Of a stretch of 64,000 nt of DNA, positions 1-13,373 are shown in pieces. Every line of letters begins with the position of its first letter. The first letter of the stretch is position 1. Origin of the DNA: Mytilus trossulus (taxonomy: Eukaryota; Mollusca; Bivalvia; Mytilida; Mytilidae); contig NC_086374.1 of NCBI RefSeq assembly GCF_036588685.1, positions 22,684,886-22,748,885 on the forward strand. The letters run 5' to 3'. Position numbers and translations under genes: made by a program. The notes below the pieces were generated by a model. That model was not told the origin of the DNA. It worked only from the letters and a program-made list of their open reading frames with translations, and did no database searches.

Positions 1-860
1 TACAGACACAACGGTAAGTTGTGTTGAAAAACCTATTTCATTGTAGTCTATCCTTGATATTTTCAAGAAGATATGTACATGACGTATATGAACATATTTT
101 CTGGACATCTTACAATGACAGCATATAGGCACGCGAGATAAGCCTACTGTGCCAAACGTCCATGTGCTGGAGAACTTAAATGAAGTTTTTTTTTATCAAA
201 TAATTAACTTTTATTATCTTGATAGTTGTTCTTCCGAACTCTTAAATTGAAATTGATGGTTGATCACATGGAAAACAATGTTTGTATGGTAAACTGTTTG
301 ATGTTATATACGTACACATACGCAGGAAGTACTATCTGTTTTTATTTTTAGGGACTTTCTTCACAGAAATGCAATCCATTTACAAACAGCCCTTTTTTTA
401 TTTATTGTGAAAGAGTTCAAGCTATGACAGATTATATTTACACTAATACCTTATAAACGATAGGCCTTTCTTTGAAACTATATCCAATTAGAAACAACAC
501 CCCAGAAAACATATACCATATGTAACAGCTGTATGATCACAAACCATCCCGTTATGGTATTGGCATATCAATGTCACCCTGCGAGCGATGACAAAACTAA
601 TACCGACGAAGTAAGATACTACATACGGCAAAAAATTAATAGGACCTTTTTAACCTATTGAAAATGTCTTTGATAAGTCACGTTCTTTGGACGGCTGTTT
701 TAATTTATTTTCGTTGTATGATTGTTTTTTATTGTGGTTTTCCCACCTTATCATAAGTTTTAAAACTATCAACACGTTATTTTTAAATTTATAGCAGTAG
801 TGTGTACTGATATCTGGCATCAGGTTACGAGTGTTTTCTCTTGTAAATAAACTCATCATT
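1..860. other. No gene seen
   Basis: AT-rich sequence. The 69-aa minus frame at 650-859 has no recognisable features. Confidence 0.6.
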
Positions 861-1075
861 GATACCAGGACTAATTTTGCATATTCGCCAGACGCGCGTT
901 TCGTCTACAAAAGACTCATCAGTGACGCTCGAATCCAAAAACGTTAAAAAGGCCAAACAAAGTACGAAGTTAAAGAGCATTGAGGACCAAAATTTCTATA
1001 AAAAAATGCCAAAAACAGCTTATGTTATCTATGCCTGAGGTAGAAAAGCCTTAGTATTTCAAAAATTCAAACAAT
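861..1075 (+). repeat. Interspersed repeat, tttcgtctacaaaagactca family
   Basis: The block runs from ccaggactaattttgcatat to tatgcctgaggtagaaaagcc. A diverged second copy is at 28605-28795 and an antisense fragment at about 3175-3205, so it is a dispersed element. No coding capacity seen. Confidence 0.8.
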
Positions 1076-1164
1076 TTGTAAACAGTTAATTTATAAATAT
1101 AACCATGTAAATGATAATTCATAATATATTCCTGTATAACTTCTTGGCTACCTTATGTGAGGTA

Positions 1165-1430
1165 TAGGTTTTTTTCACACATCGTTGTCGATATGATAAA
1201 ATTTGATGCGACTGTAATACAAGTGAGAGGTTGAGCTATAAAACAGGATTACTCCACCATTTACTACATATATAATTGCCTGTATCAAGTCAGGAATATG
1301 ACAGTTAACGTCCATTTGTTGGATGTGTTTGAGCTTTTGATTTAACCATTTGATTTTGGTCTTTCTTTTTTGAATTTCCCCTGGAGTTCAGTATTTTTTG
1401 TTATTTTACTTTATGTATACAGATGTTAGT
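1165..1430 (+). repeat. Interspersed repeat with ttgagctataaaacaggat
   Basis: Contains tttgatgcgactgtaataca, ttgagctataaaacaggat, cctgtatcaagtcaggaata and a T-rich end ggagttcagtatttttt. Copies or parts recur at 6580-6895, 8285-8440, 4285-4435 and 39965-40080, and in inverse orientation at 1885-2085. Confidence 0.75.
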
Positions 1431-1884
1431 TATTCTTAACGTTTCCAGCAATTATGCTACATAGTGACACAATAAGCCATTAAAGCTCGTAACGATATGA
1501 AACAACATTGAACATTTGGTTGAAATGTTATTAAAGATATTATGAAAAGAGCCTTCAAGATTTTCAATGATCTTTCGTTTTATTTCTTCAAAAACTTACA
1601 TAAAGTCTAGATTATGAGTGATACCAGTATAGATAACTCCATAAATGTAAATGAAAATTCCTATGCGAGTCATTGCGTAGATTGTTGCGGGGTTTAATGA
1701 GAACCCGAATTATTACGCAAATGTAAATATCACTCAAACAAAGCTATCAAGTCTTACTTTATTGCTGTTTGTCGTGATATGAACAAAATTAATCACACCG
1801 TGATCTATAAGTCAAACCAGTCTGTATGTACTTTTTAAGAAAAAAAACTTGAGCGATGATTTTTCCGATGCTGGCAAAATCAAA

Positions 1885-2085
1885 TGACAAAATACATAAA
1901 AAACGAATGGACAAAAATTGTCATATTTCTATCTTGGTACAGACATTTTCAAATGTAGAAAATGGTGGATTAAACCTTGGTTTTATATCGCTAAACCCCT
2001 CCCTCCCCTCCCACAGTATATCAAATTCCGTTATATTTACAATGATGCATGAACTAAACAGGCATAATGCATTAAATAGTCAAAA
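1885..2085 (-). repeat. Inverse copy of the 1165-1430 repeat
   Basis: Reads cttggtacagacattttcaa, tggtggattaaaccttgg, tatcaaattccgttatattt, the complement of the ordered blocks in 1165-1430. The 85-aa open frame here is a by-product. Confidence 0.65.
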
Positions 2086-2089
2086 TATG

Positions 2090-3170
2090 GGTACATCAGT
2101 CATCATCGTGTAAAAAATTTAAAAGGAACAATTTAACAGAACACAAAAACATCTATCTACAAACACATTCATTGATTCGCCTGTCTGACGTCAGGAAATT
2201 TTATACGTCACATATATTTGTCGTTCAATGATATACAAACAATTTTAAAATTTCACTTGGGCAATATTGGCATACAGGGTTTAAAATCAAAAGTATGAAA
2301 AAAATGATTTCAGAAATAGACCGTTATTTAAAATAGTCCAAAAGTTATATAGAATTTATAAGAATCCACAAATAGATCATTCCACTACGCGATTGAATAA
2401 TTTTGACGTTTGTGGTTCAACGTATTTTCTAATTCATAATAGAAATATATCATAATGACATATAATAGAACAATATCATACTGACGAGATCTTTTAAAGT
2501 ACAGAGTCAAGTTATAAGAACCAAAGAAACAAAAAAAAAGTCGCATATACAAAACACACCATCAAAAATTGAAAGATACAAACACATTGACGGGATGTTT
2601 AAGTACCGAGCCACGTTTAATTTATATCACATAAAACAATCCAGCAGTAAAAGTAATATTAATAATAGAACAAAGACAAATGAAGAACAATATAACACGT
2701 TGTTAAGATGATAAACAACATCACTACGCAGAATCTATACATCAAGACCATCATGTATTATTTGTGAAGTTGAATATATTGCTAAATCTTTTATATGCTA
2801 ATAACATGATAAACATTTAAAAACAAACGCCAGCTAGACTGTCCTTCACAAGAATCACTCGGGGTCAACAGGTTTGGTAGCAAAATATTTGTATATACAT
2901 TTGACGTTGTACCTACTTATGGATTTTTAAAAGTAAGGCAAAAAAGTGGGTTCTTTCTGTTATTTACTTACAGTAGGAAGAGTAAATTACAATTTTATAT
3001 GACAATCTTCATTTCTCGTGATTTTGCCTCGAGGGTGTTGTAAAAATTGTGCAATTAAGGCATGCAAAATAATTCAAATAAATCATCGTGATTTTGTACA
3101 TGTTTAGATTTTGAAAGTTTTAACATTCTGTTTACGGAATACCTGTAATAACTATGTTTTATAATAACAA
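2090..3170. other. No gene seen
   Basis: AT-rich unique-looking DNA without long frames or clear repeats. Confidence 0.6.
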
Positions 3171-3224
3171 TGTAACAATCGTTTATAGACGAAACGCGCT
3201 TCTGGCGTAAACACAAAATTCAAT

Positions 3225-3960
3225 CTTGATGCGTTTATTTGTACCATTAGCCCTGAAACCCGTTTAGCAACCTTTGTTTGTATCACAAAACAGAAACCTA
3301 CAATCATTTTTTGTACCATCAACTCTGAAACCTGTTTAGCAACCTTTGTTTGTACCACAAAACAGAAACCTACAATCATTGTTTGTACCATCAACTCTGA
3401 AACCTGTTTAGCAACCTTTTTTTTTTACCACAAAACAGAAACCTACAATCATTGTTTGTACCATCAACTCTGAAACCTGTTTAGCAACCTTTGTTTGTAC
3501 CACAAAACAGAAACCTACAATCATTGTGTGTACCATTAACTCTGAAACCTGTTTACCAACCTTTGTTTGTACCGCAAAACAGACACATATAATCATTGTT
3601 TGTACCATCAACTCTGAAACCTGTTTAGAAACCTTTGTTTGTACCATCAAGCCAGAAACCTACGACAATTGTTTAGTACAATCAGCCCAGAAGCATACAT
3701 ACATACATTGTACCATCAATTCAAAAACCTATAACCAATGATTCTACCATTAGCCTAAAACCTACAACTTATGTTTGTATCATCACCCCCAAAAACTTGT
3801 AACCAATGATTGTTCCATCATCCTTAAGCCAACAACTTATGTATGTATCATCATCCCAAAAACTTGTAACCAATGTTGAACCATCACCCCAAAAACTTAT
3901 AACCAATGATTTTTCCATCACACTTACCCCATATTGAATTTACTGACCCCATTTATATCG
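3225..3960 (+). repeat. 72-bp higher-order minisatellite
   Basis: The unit has two related halves: accatcaactctgaaacctg with ...tttagcaacctttgtttgt (39 bp) and accacaaaacagaaacctac with ...aatcattgtttgt (33 bp). About six regular units up to 3660 decay into half-units (accatca...cccaaaaacttgtaaccaat) towards 3950. Open frames on both strands here are artefacts of the repeat. Confidence 0.85.
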
Positions 3961-4284
3961 TGTTAGGTCACTAACAAACCATGTAACTTATAATATACGC
4001 TAAATATTTATTACTTTGGGATACCATACGGCTTACTATGTACATAGTGAACAAAAAAGATAAAACATGCTACACAGAGGAACAAGTGATCAGTATGCTG
4101 GAATTTTCTTATTGACAACATATTTGTTGGATTTTGAGTTAACCTTTTTCAACAAATAGTCGGCATTCCTTTGTGAAAAAACTGTACGACTCTATTTTCG
4201 ACATCTTTTCCTTTTCATGTGAATAGGAGTTCTTTCAGATACTTGTCAAAAAAAGAAGATCAAAGAAGTTAGGTCATTTATTAT

Positions 4285-4435
4285 CAAACGAATGCATATG
4301 CCAGTTGTTATCCATTCGTTTGAAGTGTTTGGGCTTTTGAATTTGCCTTCTATTTTGATTTTGCAATTTGATTGGGGACTTTCTGTTTTGAATTCTCCTA
4401 AAACGTATTTTTGTGTTTTACTTTTTACAAGAAAC
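4285..4435 (+). repeat. Partial copy of the same repeat family
   Basis: Shares atgccagttgttatccattc, tgggcttttgaatttgcc and ggggactttctgttttgaat with the other copies. Confidence 0.6.
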
Positions 4436-4924
4436 AAAATTACACTACCGTTGATATCTTCCTTTCAAATGCTCATTATTGTTGCGCTCTGCAAGAAATT
4501 AAGCTGTATATATTATTCAATAAAATCATTCATCATGACATTTCGGAATATAATTTATATATTAGAATAATATGAAAAAGATTTTTATTGATGATTCAAA
4601 AAGCACCTAGGTAAACGATTATTCTGGTAATTTGTCCTAAATGGGTCCATTTAAAAGTTTATAAAGTTGGTCGCTCTCGCAAATTCGGGAGCAAAATTAT
4701 ATTAGTTTGATGTTTAAACAGTAAAAGATAAAACGCTTTCTTAAGTCCAAATTATGTCCAAGACAGTCAATATCCTGGTAAAGGATTTGAAGTGGACAAA
4801 GACACCCCGGGATGCTCACGCGTTATCACGAAGGAGATATCATTTAAATTTCTGTCCTTAAAACTCATTAATAACAAAATACTTTACAATCTAATTTGTT
4901 TACTTTTTATATTTTATTTATTCA

Positions 4925-5590
4925 TTGTTATGAAAATGAGGAGATGTACTATGATTGCTAATGAGACAAATATTTTATAGGGTTCAAACGAAGTAGTTAT
5001 ATTTCCCCATATGACCTTCAACTATGAGAAAAACCCATACCCGATATACAGCTGTAAGAGGCCTAGACATGAGAATTAAGAAACAAATTAAACGAGAAAA
5101 CTAACGATCTGAATTATAAAAAAACAAACGAAAAACAAATACGACAGTCATAAACCAACGACATACAATGGCCAGTGAAGTCTTCAGATGCACTTTTCCA
5201 CCCAGGTATTCATAAGAGTTGAAGATATGAATAAAAGCTTTCAATCTAACCACCTGCAGTAAAGAACTTTGCCTTAGGGAGTTGGGAGTAAAGCGACTGC
5301 TGCCACCACCCGTAATGGACCAACATGATAAATTGGGTATGCTGTTGTCAGTTTCTGGTTCACTTTTCCACCCGGGCATTTTCATGAATAAAAGAGCCTG
5401 GAACAAGCTTTCAATCCCTCTAGGTGTGGGAAAAATGAATGACTCATGACCAGGAACGTATACATAAAGAAAGTGACGGGGTTAAACATGTTTATGAGCG
5501 CCCTAACCGTACCCTAACCTGGTACAGTGGTATAACAGAACAACATAAGAACAAAATCAATTGCAATTGGCTTAAATTGAAAGAGGCACA
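4925..5590 (+). repeat. Degenerate copy of the agatgtggtatgattgcc repeat (longest)
   Basis: Blocks in the family order: aggagatgtactatgattgc, ttccccatatgaccttcaac, gagaaaactaacgatctg, aaacgaaaaacaaata, then tggtataacagaacaacata. It includes the 101-aa minus-strand open frame at 5101-5406, which I do not regard as a gene. Confidence 0.55.
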
Positions 5591-5689
5591 AAAAAAACTT
5601 CTACAAAAACAATAGACACAACGCACCGAAGAAAGAGATACTCGCAGTTACTAACACCTAGTTCAATTACAATTTGGAACAATAAATGT

Positions 5690-6150
5690 GTTGGTTATTC
5701 TGACGAGTTTCCTCTCTTGGGATCAGAAACAATTACGTGTTTTATTCATAAGAGGTTCCTCGCTTTGTATTGGACACAATTAATCTGTTGGTTAGGTTCC
5801 TCGCTTGGGATTGGAAATAAATTATGTATAAAAAAGAAGATGTGGTATGATTGCCAATGAGACAACTGTCCATAAGAGACCAAAATGAAACAGACATTAA
5901 CAACTATATGTCACCGTACGACCTTCAACAATGAGCAAAGTCCATACCTCATAGTCAGCCAGAAAAGGGCTCGATATGACAATGTAAAACAATTCAAACG
6001 AGAAAACTAACTATGTGTCTGTTTTTCTGACGAGGTCCCTCACTTGAGATTTGACACGATTAATTTGTTGGTTATTCTTACGAGATTCCTCAATTGAAAT
6101 TTGACACAATAAATCTGTTGGTTATTCTAACGAGAACCTCGCTTGGGATT
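5690..6150 (+). repeat. Imperfect ~50-bp tandem repeat
   Basis: Units of the form tctgttggttattctgacga plus cctcgcttgggatttgacac occur at about 5690, 5745, 5785 and again at about 6010, 6060, 6110, on either side of the inserted repeat. Confidence 0.7.
5826..6015 (+). repeat. Copy of the agaagatgtggtatgattgcc repeat inside a minisatellite
   Basis: Starts tataaaaaagaagatgtggt and stops at gagaaaactaac. It splits the 50-bp tandem array at 5690-6150. Confidence 0.85.
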
Positions 6151-6579
6151 TACTCATACGAATGTATCATTAAACCTGTATATTGATTGACGAATTGGTG
6201 CTAGCTAACTTTCTGTTACTCTTTGCATATTCTAGACGAAAATAAAGTAGCAAGTATAAAACTATACGAGTTCAAAAAACGGAGTCTTCTGGGATAAAAG
6301 TTGGTAAATAGAGGATGTCTTTTCAAACATTAAATGATTTTACCTCTCTCCACACAACATACACCGCATAAAGTTATTGCAAGGTTGTTTTTAACTTGCA
6401 GAGCCTCAAATTATACACACAGCAGCCAAACTGACCTCCCTCTGTAGCAAGGGTTCAATTGCCTGACGGGATTTTACAAGGATTACAATACCTTGACGCG
6501 GAGCAATGAATGTGTTTTAAATTTGATAGATGCTTTTGTGCTTTTTGTAAAATTGTTTGTTTTAAAATTGTAACACATT

Positions 6580-6895
6580 GATGACTACTGTACCCATATT
6601 TTGACTATTTTATTTATTATAAAATTGAGAAAGGAATTATGTCTGTTTTGTTCACGCATCGTTGTAAATACAGCGGAATTTGATGAGACTGTCGTACAAG
6701 TAAGAGGTTAAGCGCTATAAAACAAGATTTAATCCACCATTTCTACATTTGAAAATTCCTGTATCATGTCAGGAGTATAACAGTTGTTGTCCATTTCTTT
6801 GATGTGTTTTGTCGTTTGATTTTGCCATGTGATTAGGGACTTTCCGATTGAATTTTCCTCGTAGTGCAGTGGTTTTTTTTAATTTTACTTTATAC
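6580..6895 (+). repeat. Copy of the ttgagctataaaaca repeat family
   Basis: Shares ttcacgcatcgttgtaaata, ttgatgagactgtcgtacaa, gctataaaacaagatttaat and the gggactttccgattgaattt end with 1165-1430. Confidence 0.75.
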
Positions 6896-6899
6896 CAGT

Positions 6900-8280
6900 A
6901 AACCACTGTGATAATGTAAAAAGTATGTGGAGGTCACTTGTTTGTTGTTTATTTGTATTTCAGGAAACAATCCACAAAAATGCTACGGAAGTGTTGAGTA
7001 ACAGCATTAGTCCCTTTATGGACTGTCGCATTTTATTATATGACGAAATTTGGTAACAACACCTTAATGACGAGAACAAAATGGTTTGATTACTTTACTT
7101 GGCAGATGAGTGATTGATTGGTACATGTAGAAAAAAAAACAATACCTCGTGCCTTGTCTTCTCATGGTGATTATAAGGTTTACACAATATGGAAGTTATC
7201 ACTCACAAGAAGGTAAATGTATTATAATTGAGTTGTATTGGAAGTATTATAAAACACTTTAATAAATTATTCTTTTATGGGTATATTTTTGAAATTTTGG
7301 AACCAAAAAATTCGAAATTTAATCCTTTTCGTGTAACTCCAAGTATTTTATATATAATTCAAAGTAAAACCTTTCAATTTCCCTCACCTTAAATACTCGG
7401 TAAGTTTTTTCATTTCTTTTTTGTGATGTTGATAAAACACCGCTTGCATATTCTGAAACTATCAAGCTAATTTTTCAAAAGCAATGTTCGAATAATTGCA
7501 ATAATACTTTATTTACATTGTTATACTTATCGTGATTTTTTCTGAACTTCAGATTGTCGATATTACTTCTCTTTTTCCATAATAGAATGATTAGTATTTC
7601 TTCTTGTCCTTAGATGAAAGGCCAATACTACTTCTATTCGGGAATTCTTGTAATTATTATCAAATTCGGTTCCAATGTGTTTCTTTTTTTTTTCGAAAAT
7701 TCGATATCTACTAGATTTAGTAATAATTGGTGTATCAAAATGATATATTTAATATTAAATATGTATCTTTGTTAAGTGGACTTCTTATTGTTCATTTTGT
7801 ACCACACTCTATGTACAAAGTATGTTTTAGCGCCATTTATTCATTTCGTTTCCACTTCGAATTTTAATAAGTGCTTAAAACCTTAAATACCCATAGAAGA
7901 CTGCGTTTAGCAGAATCAAAACGTGTACCGACTTCTTAAAGAAGCTTAACAGATATCAAATAATTATCAATTTCCTGTGAGACGAAGTAACAATGCGCTA
8001 TCCCCCTCCCAACCCCAGCCGTTTGAGTTTCTTATTTTCTTTCAAAACAAGGCATTCGTTGAAGAAGACAAGTGTTTGTCAATATCACAAAGGTTTTTTA
8101 ATTTGTCTGATTGCAATCTGATTACGATTTCTTTAAATTTGAATGTACATTGTTCCAATTAATACTTGGATGATTTTGATAGTACGCAAACAAGATTGGT
8201 TTTTCTTAGGGAGATCTGGTTCTTAATTTTGATGTATATGATTGGGGTGCGTCACTTAAATAATAACATTCAGTCAAGAG
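6900..8280. other. No gene seen
   Basis: AT-rich DNA; only short frames such as 7977-8162, which have no family resemblance. Confidence 0.6.
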
Positions 8281-8284
8281 GGTT

Positions 8285-8440
8285 TTCTTTCTACGTACAT
8301 GTTTTTTATAGATTGCTTTTGATTTAGTTGTATATATTAATTTAACTGCCCATTTGTTTGAGCTTTTGATTTTGCCATTTGATTAGGGACTTTCCGTTTT
8401 GAATTTTCCTCGGAGTTCAGTATTTTTGTGGTTTTACTTT
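8285..8440 (+). repeat. Partial copy of the same repeat family (T-rich end)
   Basis: Only the terminal part is present: cccatttgtttgagcttttg, attagggactttccgttttg, ctcggagttcagtatttttg. Confidence 0.7.
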
Positions 8441-8807
8441 TTGTTAAGCTGTACTTTTCGTTTTATATTATATTTGAATACTTCCTTGTTCATTGTTATA
8501 GTAAAATCACAGATCAATTCCTAATAAATCTTATAAATGAAGTCAATAATGGTTCAAAGGTTTCTGTTCGGAATTTTAAAGGTAAGATTGTTAACATGAC
8601 ATTGTTCTGTAATCAATGATTTATTTGTTATCAAAATTATGTATCGAAAGGGTTTTCCTTTTACAGTTTCTTTAAAAATAGACATTTCCGAGAGTCTCTT
8701 CCTTCTTTCTTTTTCTTCACAAAGTTTTAACAAGCAATTTTTGGTGTTATTGTTATAATAATTATGATAATTATTTTAAGGGATAGGAATTGAAGTTAAT
8801 ATATCAA

Positions 8808-8970
8808 AGAATATGTGATATGATTGCAAATGAGACAATTCTCCACAATAGACCAACATGACATAGAAATAAACAACTATGGGTTACAGTACGGCCTTGA
8901 ACAATGAGCAAAGCCCATACCGCATAGTCAGCTATAAAAGGCCATGAAATGACAATGTAATACAAGTCAA
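8808..8970 (+). repeat. Degenerate copy of the gatgtggtatgattgcc repeat
   Basis: Starts gaatatgtgatatgattgca and runs through tacggccttgaacaatgagc to atgacaatgtaatacaagtc. Confidence 0.75.
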
Positions 8971-8974
8971 ACTA

Positions 8975-11538
8975 AGAACATCCGAAAGAAATCACACAAT
9001 TTGTTACATATAATAACAAATAGTCTTACAAACGAATTACATGTGTTTTCTTGTAACATCGTTAGTCAATTTATTTTACATACTCTCATGGTTATTATAC
9101 ATAGTACACCCACGAAGTGTTTATTTCTTCTTTCTTTATTCATTTATCTACCTTTTGAAAATTATCTTTCATTTCTTATATAAAAAAAAAACAAGTTTTT
9201 AAGAACTCTAATAAAGAATCTAGTAAGGTTATCAATTTGAAATAAGATTAAGTAACAAATAACGTGTGGTGAATATTTATCTAATTTATATTGTTGTCAT
9301 TTGATTTGAATGTATCAATATATCTTACATTTTGATACTTTTGTTGAAGCGGGTAAAATAACCCTTTTCAATTGTGCACTTTGTTGCATTTCAAAAAAAA
9401 AATGGACCAGGATTTACTCTAACAATTTAGACATGATTGTTTAGTAGTATAGCATCACTGAAAGAGTGCTAATAGACACAATAAAAGACCCGTAATTTTT
9501 GTATTATGATGGCGCTTTCTCGCAAAACATATGAAGGAAACTCGAGGAAAGTATTTTCTCGAAAAGGGTTTTGTTTAAATCGATATACACTATATTTTTT
9601 ATATAAAGTTGTTATTGTTTCTTAGAAACACAGACGTTTTTGTTTATATCGATAGCTACTCTAATATTAAGTTTTTGTTTTTTTCTTAGAAACTTAGATG
9701 TGTTTTTGCTATTAAAATTGGGACCTTCAGTCATTTAATAGTGTCATATAAACTCAGCATATGAAATATAGAAATGTATTGTAACTAATTCGCGTATTAA
9801 GGGATCCAAAATATTCTTACATAATTTTGCTGTGATTTCGTAACTCTAAGGTCATGACATGCTGAACATACTTGTACCCATATAAACGGTGTATGTTCTT
9901 TGACCTCTTGACTTCTTATTCTAAGCTTCAAAATATGACACTGTGTGGACACTTTATGGCCTTGTTATGTTATAATGATTGCGCTAATGTGTTAACATTA
10001 GAATCAATCGCATAACATAAATAGGCAATACACATATATATATATATACAGTATCTGAAGAACATTGACGGAAATAAAGGTATTTATATAATAACATATA
10101 TAATAGCCCTAAATTATAATTTTGCTTAACTCATTATTATAAACTTAAAACTCATAGTATTATTACTTCTTATCTAACAACAATACACACAGTTTAAATG
10201 CAACGATAAGGGCGCATTACATTTTGCGCGCATTTGGGGATTACATTTTTTTTATGATGTCTGAAACAATTTGAATGTAGCGACATAAGGACTACAAATA
10301 AAGATACGTGTATAATGTAGTTAATATAATACAAAAGACCATAATTATAAATTGTCATCCTACATGTACCTTTTAACAGATTATTATTTGATGTTAGCGG
10401 TTTATGATGAATGTGTTAAACGATTATTTTACTTATAAACTTATTAATCACTTGTGTCGTGATCCATAAACCTCTTTATCACATTTTTTTCTGTATTTGT
10501 CAAAATCAAACAAAATACAATAGCTTTGTACAAGGTGGTTAAGTTCCTTACGTTGGCACATGAGGTCTACCACGGGAAATAAGTATCTATAACAAAAACA
10601 CATTGATTTCTTCTGTCTTTAGATATTTTTCTGCTAGAATACAGAGGTGAATGAGATTTATATTCATTATAGTTTATATCGACTTTTATTTTTAAAAAAA
10701 CGACATAAATTATGCAACGGAGAAAACAGATTTAAAGAGAAAAATAATATTACTACAATTTGGAAATTTTATGAATTCTATAAACGATTATTTGGTTATA
10801 GGTTTAAAATGTGCATCACGAAATTGTAGAGTTATCGAACCCCAAATATGCGTTATAGTTTAATTGCCCATAAAATGAAACAATATATATAAAAATACAA
10901 AAAGTACCCTTAAATTTGATTGAACTTATGGTAATCCGTATGATCATGTTTACGTTAAATGTGTACACATATCCAATGACCACAGGGGAAACACCAAACA
11001 AATCATTACAATAAAGACATGTTTATTGAATTATCTGTTTTATTAGAAAACAATATGTTCATTTTACTGATGACATACAAAGGCTTTTACATTCCGCCCA
11101 AAATATGTACACAGTACTAGTATTTCTCGGTTTGATTGCAACGAAACTCTTACCACAACAGGTCTGAAATGACATTCAAATTCATGTTCACCGATTTAAC
11201 TCGAGATTCTCATATTTGATTTATAGCATACTAAAACGTACCGCTAAATACAAAAAGTGAACAAAAGAAACAATCAACAAGACACGAGCTCGTTATAACG
11301 CATCAGCATACCGTGTTTTATTGTGTTAAGTAGACGCCAACTAACCATCGAGATGGTCTACGAAGAATGCCGATGGTCTATGACCAGATGATTGTATATA
11401 TAAGTATTTCGGGTCTGTTTGATTTCATGTCATAAAAATCTAAATAATTGTTTCCATCTGTAAAAAAATGATTTTTTGTTAGTGTCATTAGTCCATGAAA
11501 TGGTTCTCACCGGTGGTTTCTTTCTTTTCTAATATTGG
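8975..11538. other. No gene seen
   Basis: AT-rich DNA with a short (TA)n run near 10035. Frames of 60-62 codons only. Confidence 0.6.
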
Positions 11539-11935
11539 CATTCCTATCGAAATAGGTAGATGGCAAAACATTCAGAGAGAAAATCGTATTTGTACTTTGT
11601 GCAATTCCGGTGACATTGGCAACGAGTTCCATTATATTTTAGAATGCTCGGCAATAGACGATAGTAGACTACTGCTACTAAAGCATCATTTTATAAACAG
11701 ACCAAATATTTTAAAACTTCAAGGTCTAATGAATAGTAGCAACTCGTCTGAACTAAACAATCTGTGCAAGTTTATAAGAATTATTATTAAATGCCTAGAA
11801 TCTCCATAGACTTTATGTCTCTATTTTACATTTGTATTTAAAATTTATACTATGTTAATTTTTTTGTATATGTCTCTGTACCATTGTACTTTGGTTTATG
11901 AGAATAAAAATATAAATACATATATATATATATTT
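11539..11935 (+). mobile_element. 5'-truncated LINE A copy
   Basis: The coding part (to the stop at 11807-11809) matches the C-terminal end of the 1,174-aa LINE A protein at 55647-59171 almost residue for residue: IPIEIGRWQNIQRENRICTL, the C-x2-C ... H-x4-C knuckle and NNLCKFIRIIIKCLESP. The 3' tail (tatgtctctgtaccattgta, gagaataaaaatat) also matches. Similarity begins abruptly at 11539, as expected for 5' truncation. Flanks share an imperfect ttcta-a/g-tat that may be the target duplication. Confidence 0.9.
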
Positions 11936-12028
11936 CTAGTATAACTCAACATGCTTAGCACATGCGTAACCCATCATTAGCTAGGGTAAAATTGAAGGTC
12001 GCATAAAACGAATTCATATGAGAATCCT

Positions 12029-12312
12029 AATACACTAGCTATATATGTTAGCGTATCTGACAAAATTGAACCAAATTGACAGCATTTTACAAACCTTATT
12101 TTATTAAAATTTCACTTTTATAAATTTTTAAAACGAACAAATCGATGCTAATAAGCGTCTCTTTATCAATGTTGAACAATAATACACTTGCGATATATTT
12201 TAGCGTATTTGAAAATTAACCAAACCGGCTACTTATTAAAACATTATTTAAAAAAATCACTATTATAAAATTTTAAAACGAACAAATCGATGCTAACGCG
12301 CGTCTCTTTAAA
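12029..12312 (+). repeat. ~150-bp tandem duplication
   Basis: Two copies (about 12029-12166 and 12178-12312) share tagcgtat, ttataaa-ttttaaaacg and aacgaacaaatcgatgct followed by gcgtctcttta. Confidence 0.8.
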
Positions 12313-12649
12313 TATACAAGAAGAATCATTTTTTTTTATTGAACACTCTCTAAAGTACATGTATTGATAATTGTTATGTAACCAACAACATAAGATGTCA
12401 TTTTGAATGTCATTTTTTCACAAAAACAAATAAAGAGCTTTCAAACAATTTGTCGTACGTTATGTATCAATGTTTTTTTGATATTCGGAGAAATTGTCAA
12501 AAAACAGATCGTCTATTGTTCCTGCTTAATTTTTTTCTGTCTCTTGTTTATTTTTTTTCGGAACTTTCATAGACTCTGGGCGAATGTATAGAGCTTGTCT
12601 TATGTAATGTAAAGACACTCATCCGATCGTTGAAGTCAGTGTACTGTCC

Positions 12650-13305
12650 TTTGAATACTTTTTGTCGTTTAGATGTTCTATTAGTGCGTATTCCTTTAGA
12701 TGTCCTTTGATAACTTTGTCCTCTAAACGTCCTTTGCTTACTTTGTCCTCTAAACGTCCTTTGCTTACTTTGTCCTCTAGATATCAATTGAATACTTCCT
12801 TTTATTGCTTTTTCCTCTAAATGTTATTTGATTGTTTGTTATTCTAGGTGTTCTTCGATTACTCTGTCCTTCTTATTACCTTTGATTACTTCGTCATCTA
12901 GATGCCCTGTGATTACGTCATCATCTATATGCCCTTTAAATACTTCATCATCTACATGCTCTTTGATTACCTCATCATCTAAATGCCCTTTGATTACGTC
13001 ATCATCTATATGCCCTTTAATTGTTTCATCCTGTATATGCCATTTGATTACTTCATCATCTAGAGGCACTTTGATTACTTCACCCTCTTGATGCCTTTCG
13101 ATTACTTCATCATATAGCGGCACTTTGATTACTTCATCCTCGTGATGCCTTTTGTTAACTTTTTCTTATAGATGTCCTTTGATTACTTCATCATCTAGAT
13201 GCCATTATATAACTTCATCCTATATACGCCTTTTGGCTTTTTTTGTCCTGTAGATGCCCTTTGATTACTTCACCATCTAGATGCCCTTAGATTACTTTTT
13301 TAGAT
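12650..13305 (+). repeat. 27-bp minisatellite just upstream of exon 1
   Basis: Units like tttgattacttcatcatcta plus gatgccc recur about 20 times, less regular before 12830. Read on the minus strand they give a nine-residue repeat (DDEVIKGHL), which explains the open frames at 12839-13123 and 12548-12787. The array ends about 70 bp before the signal-peptide exon. Confidence 0.85.
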
Positions 13306-13373
13306 TAGTTGCTGTCTCGTCGACGTATACCACATTTCCCTGTTTAATATTAATCCACTATTATCTTTTTTAG

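Noticed and set aside
3152..3741. Three 70-80 aa open frames on both strands
   Set aside because: Products of the 72-bp minisatellite.
12839..13123. 94-aa minus-strand frame with DDEVIKGHL repeats, and the matching plus frame
   Set aside because: Translation of the 27-bp minisatellite; no signal of a gene around it.
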